From Bacillus sp. FJAT-27225 (lineage in GTDB: Bacteria; Bacillota; Bacilli; Bacillales; Cytobacillaceae), in contig NZ_MAYU01000023.1 in the NCBI RefSeq assembly GCF_001685025.1, forward strand, positions 389,660 to 453,659: DNA of 64,000 nucleotides. Reading direction: 5' to 3'. The translations under genes and the position numbers were made by a program. The notes beneath the pieces are model-generated. The model was not told the DNA's origin, did no database searches, and saw only the letters and a list, made by a program, of their open reading frames with translations. Of the stretch, positions 1-8,571 are shown piece after piece (positions within the stretch are counted from its first letter, which is position 1; every line of letters begins with the position of its first letter).

Positions 1-878
1 GTTTCCGAGGCAGCTTTTATAAACTGCTCCAATCCAGCTATTAGGTTCGCATCTATCAATCCATCAGTCCTTAACGTATCAATCGCACTCTCAATTACAT
101 ATATGCGTGGTACCTTGCCGTTCATAAGTTCCTCTTCGATGAAGTCGAGAAGCTCATATCGCCTTTTTTGGTCGTCCAGATGAACAAGCTGCTTCTTCAT
201 GGCTAATATGGTTATATGCAGCTTGTCCCTGAAGTCCTGATTGGTGCCGCTTGAAAAAGGGAACAGTTTCTCAAAAAGAGATGAATCGAACAGTTGGTCA
301 TCCGATGCGGATACTTCCTCAACAATGGTAACGATTCGATTGACACTATATTTGACAATTTCGCGAATCGTTGGGAACGAGCTTTGCGCAAGTGAAATAA
401 TCTTCAAGTTTTGCTGCAAAATGCCCAAGAACAGCACAGAGCAATCCAGCAAATATTGCTTTTTTTCCTCGCCAAAGATATCGATAAACCGGTGGTAAAT
501 CCAGCGAAGATTGCGAAGGTAGTTGTCTCGAAGCAGATTTTTTAACTCAGGGTCATTTGATACAATTGCTTCATCATAGAGAGAAAGAAGCTTATTGGTT
601 CGGTTTGTCTTAAGGTGCAATTCAACCTGTTTGATAAGGACATTAATATCAGAGCGTTTTTGTCCAATCAGTAGTTCATTGAGATCCGACTCGGATTGCT
701 TGCGTATCGATTTTATAAGTGCGATTAACAATTCATTTTTTGAGGAAAAGTAATTGTAAAAAGTTCCTTTCGAAATGCCGCTCAAATCCAGGATATCCTG
801 GATCGAGGTCGACTGGAATCCTTTTTCTATAAACAATTTGTGGGCAGTTTTAATAACATGCTGCTTTCGGTCGTTCAT
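1..878 (-). CDS. TetR/AcrR family transcriptional regulator, 3' end outside window
   Basis: The reading frame is open from ATG at 878 to the left edge (292 codons visible). The N-terminus has the typical TetR helix-turn-helix: a first helix ending in LFIEKGFQ, then TSIQDI and SGISKGTFYNYFSSKNEL. The helical C-terminal part has no recognisable specificity. A start at ATG 878 follows a GGGTGA ribosome binding site; an ATG five bases further upstream runs straight into a stop. The gene is divergent from a drug-efflux pump 183 bp away, the usual arrangement of a local repressor controlling its exporter and itself. An inverted repeat lies between them. The ligand is unknown. Confidence 0.88.
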   Translation of the reverse strand, partial: MNDRKQHVIKTAHKLFIEKGFQSTSIQDILDLSGISKGTFYNYFSSKNELLIALIKSIRKQSESDLNELLIGQKRSDINVLIKQVELHLKTNRTNKLLSLYDEAIVSNDPELKNLLRDNYLRNLRWIYHRFIDIFGEEKKQYLLDCSVLFLGILQQNLKIISLAQSSFPTIREIVKYSVNRIVTIVEEVSASDDQLFDSSLFEKLFPFSSGTNQDFRDKLHITILAMKKQLVHLDDQKRRYELLDFIEEELMNGKVPRIYVIESAIDTLRTDGLIDANLIAGLEQFIKAASE

Positions 879-898
879 TTCATCACCCTGTCAGTTAC

Positions 899-915
899 TT
901 GTACTCGGGGTACAA
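899..915. promoter_or_regulatory. Candidate TetR operator between regulator and efflux pump
   Basis: Perfect 6-bp inverted repeat TTGTAC-N5-GTACAA, 21 bp upstream of the regulator start. On the minus strand it lies just downstream of a plausible sigma-A promoter (TTGAAT, 17 bp, TAGACT), so a bound repressor would block that transcript. Assignment to this TetR protein is inferred from position. Confidence 0.5.
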
Positions 916-1061
916 AAATTAGTCTATACTATTTTATTTGATAATTCAAACCTATAAAATAGGCGGTTTTATGGATTGAATTTTTTGGACTCATGGTATA
1001 TGATAGAGTGCATGTGAAATAAAGGTATAAAAAAGTGGACTGAACGTATACAGGAGGAAAT

Positions 1062-2579
1062 ATGGAACAAAAAGTAACAAGCCATGCACGCCCCCCATAC
1101 GGCATACTAGCCGTTTTGATGATTGGGGCGTTTATTGCATTTCTAAATAATACATTATTAAATATTGCACTTCCGTCCATAATGGCGGATTTAAAAATAG
1201 AGGCAGCAACTGTTCAATGGCTGACAACTGGCTTTATGCTTGTAAACGGTATATTGATTCCGACAACGGCATTCTTGATTCAAAAATACTCGGTTAGACA
1301 GCTTTTTCTAGCTGCTCTAGGAATTTTTACTATTGGTACATTAATCGCAGGGACAGCCCATGACTTCCCTGTATTGCTCTCAGGACGTATGTTACAGGCA
1401 TCAGGTTCAGCTATCTTGATGCCGCTTTTGATGAATGTTATGCTTGTCAGCTTTCCAATAGAAAAAAGAGGAACAGCAATGGGTGTATTCGGCCTGATAC
1501 TAATGTTCGCTCCGGCCATTGGGCCGACATTGTCTGGCTGGATTATTGAACATTATGATTGGAGAATGCTGTTCCATTTCATCACGCCAATCGCCGCTGC
1601 CATTCTCATAATTGGATTCTTCCTTCTAAAGGATAAGAAAGAAAAAACAAACGACCGATTGGATTTTGTATCCCTTTTACAATCAAGTATTGGTTTTGGC
1701 GGAATTTTATACGGGTTTAGTTCGGCAGGGAATAAGGGCTGGGACAGTCCGTATGTATATGGTGCGATACTAATTGGGACAGTTTCCTTGTTAATCTTCA
1801 TTTTGCGCCAGTTAAGGCAGGGCAATCCGATGCTGAATTTCCGTGTTTATCAGTTTCCGGCTTTCGCCCTTGCTTCCGTCATATCAATGACAGTAAATAT
1901 GGCACTTTTTTCAGGAATGATATTATTACCCATTTATACTCAGAACCTTCGTGGCATCACGCCGATGGATGCAGGATTGTTAATGTTGCCTGGTGCTTTA
2001 ATTATGGCATTCATGTCGCCAATTACCGGCCGGCTGTTCGATAAGTTTGGAGGAAAGGTCCTCGCCATTGTTGGCTTGCTAATTATTACGGTTACCACCT
2101 TTGATTTTTCAAGGCTTACTCTTGAAACCTCCTATACTCACTTGATTGTTCTGTACTCAATCAGGAGCCTGGGCATGTCAATGGTCTTCATGCCCGTCTC
2201 GACAAACGGGCTAAACCAGCTCCCTCCGAGATTCTATCCTCACGGGACTGCGATGAACAACACGATGAATCAGGTTGCAGGAGCAATTGGAACTGCCCTT
2301 CTTGTTACCATTATGACAAACCGGACAGAATCGAGGGCGGCGGAGCTTGGTAAAGAGGCGATGAGCAAATTGACCGAGCAGCCTACTGGTGAAGCCGCTG
2401 CTCAAATGAAGCAGCAAATTATGGCTCAGGCTATGCTTGATGGGATAAATTTCTCATTTTTGATTGCTACGCTGATTTCAATTGTTTCTCTTGTTCTTGC
2501 GTTCTTTATCAAGCGTGCGACGCAAGCGGAAGATCCGCTGGAAAAATCGCAGGCAGGAAACAAGCTTGCGGAAAAGTAA
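1062..2579 (+). CDS. MFS multidrug efflux transporter, DHA2 (EmrB/QacA) family
   Basis: 505 residues, the length of 14-helix DHA2 drug:proton antiporters. The N-terminus shows FLNNTLLNIALPSI and the WLTTGFML motif of EmrB-type pumps, followed by the motif-C-like stretch with FAPAIGPTLSGWI at about residue 150. The C-terminus is a hydrophilic cytoplasmic tail. The start has an excellent AGGAGG ribosome binding site at 1051-1056. It is divergent from a TetR regulator, which suggests drug-inducible export. Relatives include LmrB and MdtP of Bacillus; the substrate cannot be told from sequence. Confidence 0.9.
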   Translation: MEQKVTSHARPPYGILAVLMIGAFIAFLNNTLLNIALPSIMADLKIEAATVQWLTTGFMLVNGILIPTTAFLIQKYSVRQLFLAALGIFTIGTLIAGTAHDFPVLLSGRMLQASGSAILMPLLMNVMLVSFPIEKRGTAMGVFGLILMFAPAIGPTLSGWIIEHYDWRMLFHFITPIAAAILIIGFFLLKDKKEKTNDRLDFVSLLQSSIGFGGILYGFSSAGNKGWDSPYVYGAILIGTVSLLIFILRQLRQGNPMLNFRVYQFPAFALASVISMTVNMALFSGMILLPIYTQNLRGITPMDAGLLMLPGALIMAFMSPITGRLFDKFGGKVLAIVGLLIITVTTFDFSRLTLETSYTHLIVLYSIRSLGMSMVFMPVSTNGLNQLPPRFYPHGTAMNNTMNQVAGAIGTALLVTIMTNRTESRAAELGKEAMSKLTEQPTGEAAAQMKQQIMAQAMLDGINFSFLIATLISIVSLVLAFFIKRATQAEDPLEKSQAGNKLAEK

Positions 2580-2590
2580 AATTTGGGAAG

Positions 2591-2622
2591 AGGCAATGCC
2601 GATGCCATGGCATTGCCTTTTT
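2591..2622 (+). terminator. Terminator of the efflux pump gene
   Basis: AGGCAATGCC hairpin arms around an 8-nt loop followed by a T run, 12 bp after the stop codon. Confidence 0.85.
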
Positions 2623-2719
2623 TAATGAAAAGTTTCTCCTCATCCGCTCCTTATTAGCCAGAAACTTTATCAGCTTTACACCGTCCAAATATGTATTAAG
2701 AGAGGTGGGGGACGGTGTT

Positions 2720-3612
2720 GTGCAAAAGTTTAGAATAAGGAAAATTGTTATCATTTTGGCCGTCCTAGTGGCAGTTTCTCTGGTTCCATTTATGGAAGGA
2801 CAGTTATTAAGCAGCGGCAATTCAACTGAAAAAGAAACTAAGCATCGGGATGAATTCTATGAAATCGGGCAGACGCTTATGGCGAAACACAATTATCCAA
2901 GCCGTCCTTATGACAGCAGAGTTGTAGTGGAAGGCGTCGGATGGAAGGATGGAAATTTCCGGTTATACTCAATGTTGTCAGCGTGAATGGAAGTTTCTAT
3001 TCAGATGTACCGAAGATATTTTCTCCAATTGTTACATACAAGGGTAAGGAGTACATACTGACAAAAAAGGTCTGGATGGAGGGGGCGCTTGAACCTTACA
3101 AAGGCTCCTTAAGCCGGTTTGCAGTAACATCCCTTTCAGAAGGGATACCAGCCGGGGCGTGGCCTGAGAAACTTGAAGTCAATGGCCAGGAAATCAATCT
3201 TCCCGAAGTAACAGGAAAAGGGCAGCCTTTTCCTCAGTTTACACCTTTTAAGAAAACGATTGAGCATGTGGACAAGGAGTTTGGCTCCGGGGAAAATCAA
3301 TATGTTATTAAAGGGATGAATATAAACGAAAAGGGCGGTACGGTTACATTAAAAGTAAAGGCCAATTTGGATAAGCCAAGAGAGTCCCGCTTTTTTCTGC
3401 TGGCCGATGATAAAAATCGGATTTTCAGCTTTCTGAAAAGCTCAATTCCAACCTATTATGAACAAACAGAGACACTGGTTAAACTAAGATTAACACAGCC
3501 GCTTCCTGCTGATATTTCGACCTTAAGCCTGGTGGTTTTTAAAGGGGAATCCCTTCAATCCCATCTATACGGGATAGGGAACAAAAAAGTCATACCTTTC
3601 TATAATGAATAA
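2720..3612 (+). pseudogene. Secreted or membrane-anchored protein of unknown function, broken by a frameshift
   Basis: Two overlapping frames make one protein of about 297 residues. The first (to 2986) carries an N-terminal membrane segment (VIILAVLVAVSLVPF) and ends in an unrelated tail; the second (readable from before 2941) continues to 3612. A single missing base near 2950-2960, for example in the AAATTT run, would join them as WKDGNFPVILNVVS. GTG 2720 is preferred as start because GAGGTGGGGG lies 8 bp before it. The second half looks like beta-rich extracellular protein, with no motif I recognise. Whether the frameshift is real or a sequencing error cannot be decided here. Confidence 0.6.
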
Positions 3613-3617
3613 TGAAA

Positions 3618-3642
3618 GAGCAAGGCAACTTTTGCCTTGCTC
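3618..3642. terminator. Bidirectional terminator
   Basis: Perfect 11-bp stem GAGCAAGGCAA with a 3-nt loop between the convergent 2720-3612 gene and opuFB. Confidence 0.75.
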
Positions 3643-3647
3643 CTTTA

Positions 3648-5216
3648 TTACCTAATAAAGCCTTCTTTAATTAAATAATCCCTCGCCACTTTGCTTGGTG
3701 ACTGCTTGTCTGTATCTACTTTATTGTTCAGCTCGCGCATCGTTTCGTCAGTCAGTTTTCCAGCAAGAAGATTAATGGCATCTTCAAGCTCGGGGAATTT
3801 CTCCAGCGTTTCTTCCTTCACCACCGGAACAGCGTAATACGGCGGGAAGAAATTCTTGTCATCCTCAAGCACCTTCAAGTCAAATTCATCAATCAGCCCA
3901 TCTGTTGAGAAGGCATCAATCACTTCACTTTCGCCATTTTGAAGGGCGGTATAGCGCAAGCCGCCATCGATTGCCCGCAAGTCTTTAAACTTCATGTTGT
4001 ATGTTTCAACAAGGCCTGGAAGCCCGTCCGGCCGATTTGTAAATTCAATTGTTGAGCCCAATATCAGTTCCGGGCTGGCATCAGCAAGATCAGAGAAGGT
4101 TTCAAGCCCATATTGGTCGGCTGTCTCCTTGGTAACCGCCAATGTATAAGTATTATTGAAACCGAGCGGCTTCAAGGTCTTAATGTTGTACTTGTCAGCG
4201 AATTCCTTCTTAACGATTTCATACGCTTCATCAGGGTCAGTGGTTACTTCTTTTTTGAAAATGCTGACCAGTCCAGTGCCGGTATATTCAATATACATAT
4301 CAATATCACCGCTGTTGATTGCACTCACTACAACATTCGTTCCACCCAGATTCAATTTTCTTTCTACTTCGATATCGGTTTTTTCCTCAATCAAGTCAGC
4401 GACCAGATGGGCGAGTATATTTGCTTCGGTAAAATTTTTCGTGCCAATCGTGACCTTGTCCTCCTTCGCGCCAGCTATAGAGAAGAAGTAGGCAAGGCTG
4501 ACACCAGCAACGAGAAGCAGTGCAGCAGCAGGAATAAGAACTTTTTTGTTCTTCCATCCCCTTTTTTTAGATGAAGCAAGTTTGGCTTTATTTGTATAAG
4601 ACATTCCCGATTCAAGTTTTCCAACAGCAAAGTCAATTAGAAGCGCAAGGATACAGGCAGGGATGGCACCTGCGAGAATCTTGTTGGTATCAACTGAATT
4701 TACTCCCGAGAATACAAGGAAGCCGAGGCCTCCCGCTCCAACGAAGGCGGCAATGGTCATTAAGCCGACTGCTGTAACAGCGGAAATCCTCACACCTGCC
4801 ATTATGATGGGAAACGCAAGCGGCAGCTGAATCTTGCTCATGATTTGGCTATTGGTTAAACCAATTCCTTTTGCGGCTTCCAAAATATCACGATCAATAT
4901 TTGTCAATCCAGTGTATGTGTTCTTGACAATTGGAAGCAAGGAATAAAGGACGACCATGATAATTGCAGGAGTACTGCCAATTCCGACAAATGGAATCAG
5001 GAAACCTAGTAGCGCCATGCTTGGAACAGCTTGGACTACATTGGCAGTCCCAATGACAGGTTTCGATAATGTTTTGTTCCGTGAAACAAGAATGCCTAAG
5101 GGAACCCCGATGATAACCGCAATTCCCACAGCCAGAATGCTTAAGTAAATATGCTGGCCCAATAGTGACAGGATTTGCTGATGATTGTCAGTGACATATG
5201 TAAAAAATTCATTCAT
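3648..5216 (-). CDS. opuFB: Osmoprotectant ABC transporter, fused permease and substrate-binding subunit
   Basis: 522 residues. Residues 1-210 are an OpuAB/ProW-type permease with the EAA-like stretch EAAKGIGLTNSQIM; a further membrane helix follows at about 226-250; residues 255-522 are an OpuAC-type binding domain starting VTIGTKNFTEANILAHL. The fusion tethers the binding protein to the membrane, so no separate lipoprotein is needed. Known OpuF systems import glycine betaine and related compatible solutes. The start codon overlaps the stop of opuFA (TAATG), so the two are translationally coupled. Family assignment is firm; exact substrate range is inferred. Confidence 0.9.
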   Translation of the reverse strand: MNEFFTYVTDNHQQILSLLGQHIYLSILAVGIAVIIGVPLGILVSRNKTLSKPVIGTANVVQAVPSMALLGFLIPFVGIGSTPAIIMVVLYSLLPIVKNTYTGLTNIDRDILEAAKGIGLTNSQIMSKIQLPLAFPIIMAGVRISAVTAVGLMTIAAFVGAGGLGFLVFSGVNSVDTNKILAGAIPACILALLIDFAVGKLESGMSYTNKAKLASSKKRGWKNKKVLIPAAALLLVAGVSLAYFFSIAGAKEDKVTIGTKNFTEANILAHLVADLIEEKTDIEVERKLNLGGTNVVVSAINSGDIDMYIEYTGTGLVSIFKKEVTTDPDEAYEIVKKEFADKYNIKTLKPLGFNNTYTLAVTKETADQYGLETFSDLADASPELILGSTIEFTNRPDGLPGLVETYNMKFKDLRAIDGGLRYTALQNGESEVIDAFSTDGLIDEFDLKVLEDDKNFFPPYYAVPVVKEETLEKFPELEDAINLLAGKLTDETMRELNNKVDTDKQSPSKVARDYLIKEGFIR

Positions 5217-6340
5217 TAGAATGCCACCTCCATGTCAATCAGCTGGCTGCTTAAGGCCGAGAGGATGCTGCTTCGGGTAATCAAGCCGGTTAATTTGCCA
5301 GCCTCATTAATAACCGGGAGATAGCCGATTTTATGCTCATTCATGATTTTCAGTACCTCGATCAAATTTTCCTCTTCCTGGACTGAAAGGACATTGCGCT
5401 CCATTAAGTCCTCAATAAGCCCGGTCCGATTTTGAAGCTTAACGGCTTTTAGAGTCATCAGGCCAACGAGATTAGAGTCTCTATCTGTCACCATCAGGCT
5501 GTCTACTTTATTTTCCTTCATAATCTCAATTGCCTGCAGCACATTCCTTTTCGGCGAAACTTTAACAGGTGAGGTAATCATAATATCCGATGCTTTCAGG
5601 ACTTCCGGGTTATTCCAAACCCTTCGTTTTCCAATAAATTCTTCAACATAGTGTGATGCCGGATTCTTTAGAATATTTTCGGGAGTATCATATTGGACGA
5701 TTTCCCCGTCTTTGAGGAGGCAGATTTTATCGGCAATCTTATAGGCTTCATCCATATCGTGGGTAACAAAGATGATAGTTTTGTTCAATTCCTTCTGCAT
5801 ATTGAATAGTTCATCCTGAAGGGAGCTCCGGGTGACAGGATCAAGTGCGCTGAAGGGTTCATCCATTAAGATGATATCGGAGTCGGTAGAAAAGGCCCTT
5901 GCAACACCGACGCGCTGCTGCTGGCCTCCGCTTAGTTCTTTTGGATAGCGGTACTTATATTCTTCTGGGTCAAGTCCAACCAGGCTGAGCAGCTCATCAG
6001 TCTTTTTTTCAATTGCCTGTGGGTCTTCACCTTTAAGTTTAGGAATCAATTCAATGTTTTCTTTAATCGACATGTGCGGGAAGAGGCCTGTATTTTGAAT
6101 GACATAGCCAATATTGCGGCGCAACTGGATTGGATCCGTTTCTGATATGGCTTTTCCATTCACATAAATTTCTCCAGATGTCGGCTGGATGAGCCGGTTC
6201 ACCATTTTTAAAAGAGTGGTCTTTCCGCAGCCGCTCGGGCCGATAAAGACAACCAATTCACCATCATTGATGGTGAGATTAAAATCATTGATGACGGTTT
6301 GCCTATGATACTTTTTAACAATACCTTCAAAACGAATCAT
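5216..6340 (-). CDS. opuFA: Osmoprotectant ABC transporter ATPase with CBS domains
   Basis: 374 residues. Walker A GPSGCGKTT lies near residue 34, the signature LSGGQQQRVGVARA near 140, Walker B IILMDEPFSALD just after it, and two CBS repeats fill residues 250-370. The CBS pair in OpuA-type ATPases senses ionic strength or cyclic di-AMP. A GAGGGGG ribosome binding site precedes ATG. First gene of the two-gene opuF operon; a sigma-B-like promoter lies 43-68 bp upstream. Confidence 0.92.
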   Translation of the reverse strand: MIRFEGIVKKYHRQTVINDFNLTINDGELVVFIGPSGCGKTTLLKMVNRLIQPTSGEIYVNGKAISETDPIQLRRNIGYVIQNTGLFPHMSIKENIELIPKLKGEDPQAIEKKTDELLSLVGLDPEEYKYRYPKELSGGQQQRVGVARAFSTDSDIILMDEPFSALDPVTRSSLQDELFNMQKELNKTIIFVTHDMDEAYKIADKICLLKDGEIVQYDTPENILKNPASHYVEEFIGKRRVWNNPEVLKASDIMITSPVKVSPKRNVLQAIEIMKENKVDSLMVTDRDSNLVGLMTLKAVKLQNRTGLIEDLMERNVLSVQEEENLIEVLKIMNEHKIGYLPVINEAGKLTGLITRSSILSALSSQLIDMEVAF

Positions 6341-6382
6341 TCTATACCCCCTCTGTTTAGTGACAAAAAGCGACAGTAATTT

Positions 6383-6408
6383 TTACCCAGACTGTTCACC
6401 AACAAAAC
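6383..6408 (-). promoter_or_regulatory. Candidate sigma-B promoter of opuFAB
   Basis: On the minus strand GTTTTG, a 14-bp spacer, then GGGTAA, close to the general-stress consensus GTTTAA-N12-15-GGGWAW. General-stress control of a compatible-solute importer would make sense, since B. subtilis opuE and opuD are partly sigma-B dependent. Sequence match only. Confidence 0.4.
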
Positions 6409-6708
6409 CTATATATGGAAATTTGGGGATGTGTGAATGGAGAATAATCTAATAGAGGGGTCGAAATAGATTAATCATGCGTGCGTAAGTGGAGATTAAC
6501 TCCCCATCCAAAAGGACGGGTGGTGTCCACCTGCCCTTTAAAATCTAACAAATGCGAGGGGCCGCACCAAAATAGGCGGCCTCAACTACTATTTATAAAA
6601 TTTTTCCTCTATAATTCTGTTATCTTATTAAGATTGTGTTTTGGAATGCGAACGGATATGCTATGATGTAGTGGATTGCTCTATCAATTTATTTTTCTAT
6701 GGCTTTTA
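6409..6708. other. Intergenic region with two short hairpins and the alpha-glucosidase promoter
   Basis: No gene is supported. Two stem-forming stretches occur: GGTGG-TGT-CCACC with partly paired flanks at about 6517-6540, and a GAGGGGCCGC/GCGGCCTC pair at about 6557-6584. A likely extended -10 element TGCTATGAT lies at about 6658-6666. Confidence 0.4.
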
Positions 6709-6724
6709 GTGCAATCGTTTGCAT
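6709..6724. promoter_or_regulatory. cre box (CcpA operator) upstream of alpha-glucosidase
   Basis: TGCAATCGTTTGCA fits the core of the cre consensus WTGNAANCGNWWNCAW at every defined position except the first. It lies about 75 bp upstream of the start codon and downstream of the presumed -10, a position where CcpA-HPr(Ser-P) acts as roadblock during growth on glucose. A LacI-family maltose regulator could recognise a similar site. Confidence 0.65.
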
Positions 6725-6796
6725 TAACTATAAGCGGGGGAAAAAGAATTCTCCCATGATTGTTTAGTTTCACTTTATTCCTTACTATGAGGTGCA

Positions 6797-8470
6797 ATGA
6801 TGAATAAGAAATGGTGGAAAGAAAGCGTTTGCTATCAAGTGTATCCCCGAAGCTTCATGGACAGCAATGGCGATGGCATTGGAGATTTGAAGGGGGTTAC
6901 GTCCAAGCTTGATTATCTTAAAAATTTAGGAATAGATGTCATTTGGCTGTCACCTATGTATAAATCTCCAAATGATGACAATGGCTATGATATTTCCGAT
7001 TACCAGGGCATCATGGATGAATTCGGAACAATGGCAGATTTTGATGAATTGCTCGAAGAAGTGCATAAACGGGATATGAAATTGATTCTTGATCTCGTCA
7101 TTAACCATACGAGTGACGAACATCCATGGTTTATTGAATCTAGATCTTCAAAGGAAAGTTCAAAGCGTGATTGGTATATATGGCGTGATGGCAAAGCTGG
7201 CAAGGAACCGAATAACTGGGAGTCGATTTTCAACGGCTCGGCATGGAAGTATGATGAACAGACAAAACAATATTTCATGCATCTCTTTTCAGCGCGACAG
7301 CCTGACTTAAACTGGGAAAATCCTGAAGTCAGGCAGGCACTTTTCAATATGGTAAACTGGTGGCTGGAAAAAGGAATTGATGGATTCAGGGTTGATGCAA
7401 TTTCCCATATTAAAAAGAAGCCCGGGCTCCCTGACATGCCGAATCCAAAGGGGCTGCAGTATGTGCCTTCTTTCGATTATATGATGAATGTGGAAGGTAT
7501 TGATGACTTCCTGAAAGAGTTTGCTGACAAAACGGTCCGTAAGTATGATGTGATGACGGTTGGGGAAGCCAATGGTGTCCGCCTTGCTGATGCCGACAAG
7601 TGGGTTGGTGAAAAAGACGGCTACTTTAATATGATTTTCCAATTTGAGTTTCTTGGTCTTTGGGACAAAAACAAGAAAGACTCTGTAGATGTTAAAGCAT
7701 TGAAGCGTGTACTGACAAAATGGCAGAGAGGCCTTGAAGGTGTCGGCTGGAATGCCTTGTTCATCGAGAATCACGACCAGCCCCGCCGCGTATCTACATG
7801 GGGAAATGATAAGAGGTACTGGAAGAAAAGTGCCAAAATGCTTGGTGCGATGTACTTTTTAATGAAGGGGACCCCTTTTATTTACCAGGGTCAGGAAATT
7901 GGGATGACCAATGTGAAGTTCCCTTCAATTGATGACTATGATGATGTGGGAATGAAGAATTATTATAGGATTGAAACCGGGAAGGGACGTTCCCACGAGG
8001 AAATCATGGAGTTCATCTGGAAGCATGGCCGGGACAACGCACGTACACCTATGCAATGGGATTCGAGTCATATGGGTGGATTCACTACTGGAGATACAAC
8101 ATGGTTTGGCATGAACCCGAATTACACAGACATAAATGTTGCCAGCCAGATTGATGACAAGGATTCGATCCTTCATTTTTATAAAAAATTAATTCGGCTC
8201 CGTAAAGAAAATAGCCTTTTTGTTTATGGAAAATACCACTTGTATCTTCCGAACCATCCAAAGCTTTTCGTATACACTCGTACCCTTGGGGCAAGAAAAG
8301 CAATTATTCTTTGCAATGTGCATGGGACACCTTCCAGGTTGAAATTGCCGACAGCAATCAGGTATAAGAAAAGCAAATTGGTTCTGAATAATTATCCGGT
8401 AACTGGACCGAAACTGCCGAAGGAATTTACAATGAAGCCTTTTGAAACGAGGGTCTATTTCCTTAATTAA
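6797..8470 (+). CDS. GH13 alpha-glucosidase / oligo-1,6-glucosidase
   Basis: 557 residues, the usual length of MalL-type enzymes. The catalytic triad is visible: nucleophile D200 in GFRVDAIS, acid/base E257 in VGEANG and D327 in ENHDQPR. NHTSDEHPWF and QPDLNWENPEVR are typical of GH13 oligo-1,6-glucosidases acting on isomaltose- or maltose-type oligosaccharides in the cytoplasm. GAGGTG precedes an ATGATG pair; either codon may start. No transporter or phosphotransferase gene is adjacent, so substrate supply comes from elsewhere. The upstream cre box implies carbon catabolite repression. Exact 1,4 versus 1,6 preference is unresolved. Confidence 0.9.
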   Translation: MMNKKWWKESVCYQVYPRSFMDSNGDGIGDLKGVTSKLDYLKNLGIDVIWLSPMYKSPNDDNGYDISDYQGIMDEFGTMADFDELLEEVHKRDMKLILDLVINHTSDEHPWFIESRSSKESSKRDWYIWRDGKAGKEPNNWESIFNGSAWKYDEQTKQYFMHLFSARQPDLNWENPEVRQALFNMVNWWLEKGIDGFRVDAISHIKKKPGLPDMPNPKGLQYVPSFDYMMNVEGIDDFLKEFADKTVRKYDVMTVGEANGVRLADADKWVGEKDGYFNMIFQFEFLGLWDKNKKDSVDVKALKRVLTKWQRGLEGVGWNALFIENHDQPRRVSTWGNDKRYWKKSAKMLGAMYFLMKGTPFIYQGQEIGMTNVKFPSIDDYDDVGMKNYYRIETGKGRSHEEIMEFIWKHGRDNARTPMQWDSSHMGGFTTGDTTWFGMNPNYTDINVASQIDDKDSILHFYKKLIRLRKENSLFVYGKYHLYLPNHPKLFVYTRTLGARKAIILCNVHGTPSRLKLPTAIRYKKSKLVLNNYPVTGPKLPKEFTMKPFETRVYFLN

Positions 8471-8537
8471 TACCCTGCAGTCTTACGCTTCGTCCCTATG
8501 AAGCTCTTGGCTATAAAATTTAAATGTGAAAAACAAG

Positions 8538-8571
8538 CGGCGCCCATTCCGTGTGGATGGGCGCCGTTTTT
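8538..8571. terminator. Bidirectional terminator
   Basis: Perfect 10-bp stem CGGCGCCCAT with a 9-nt loop and a T run on the plus strand, shared by the convergent alpha-glucosidase and nrnB-like genes; it touches the nrnB stop codon. Confidence 0.9.
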
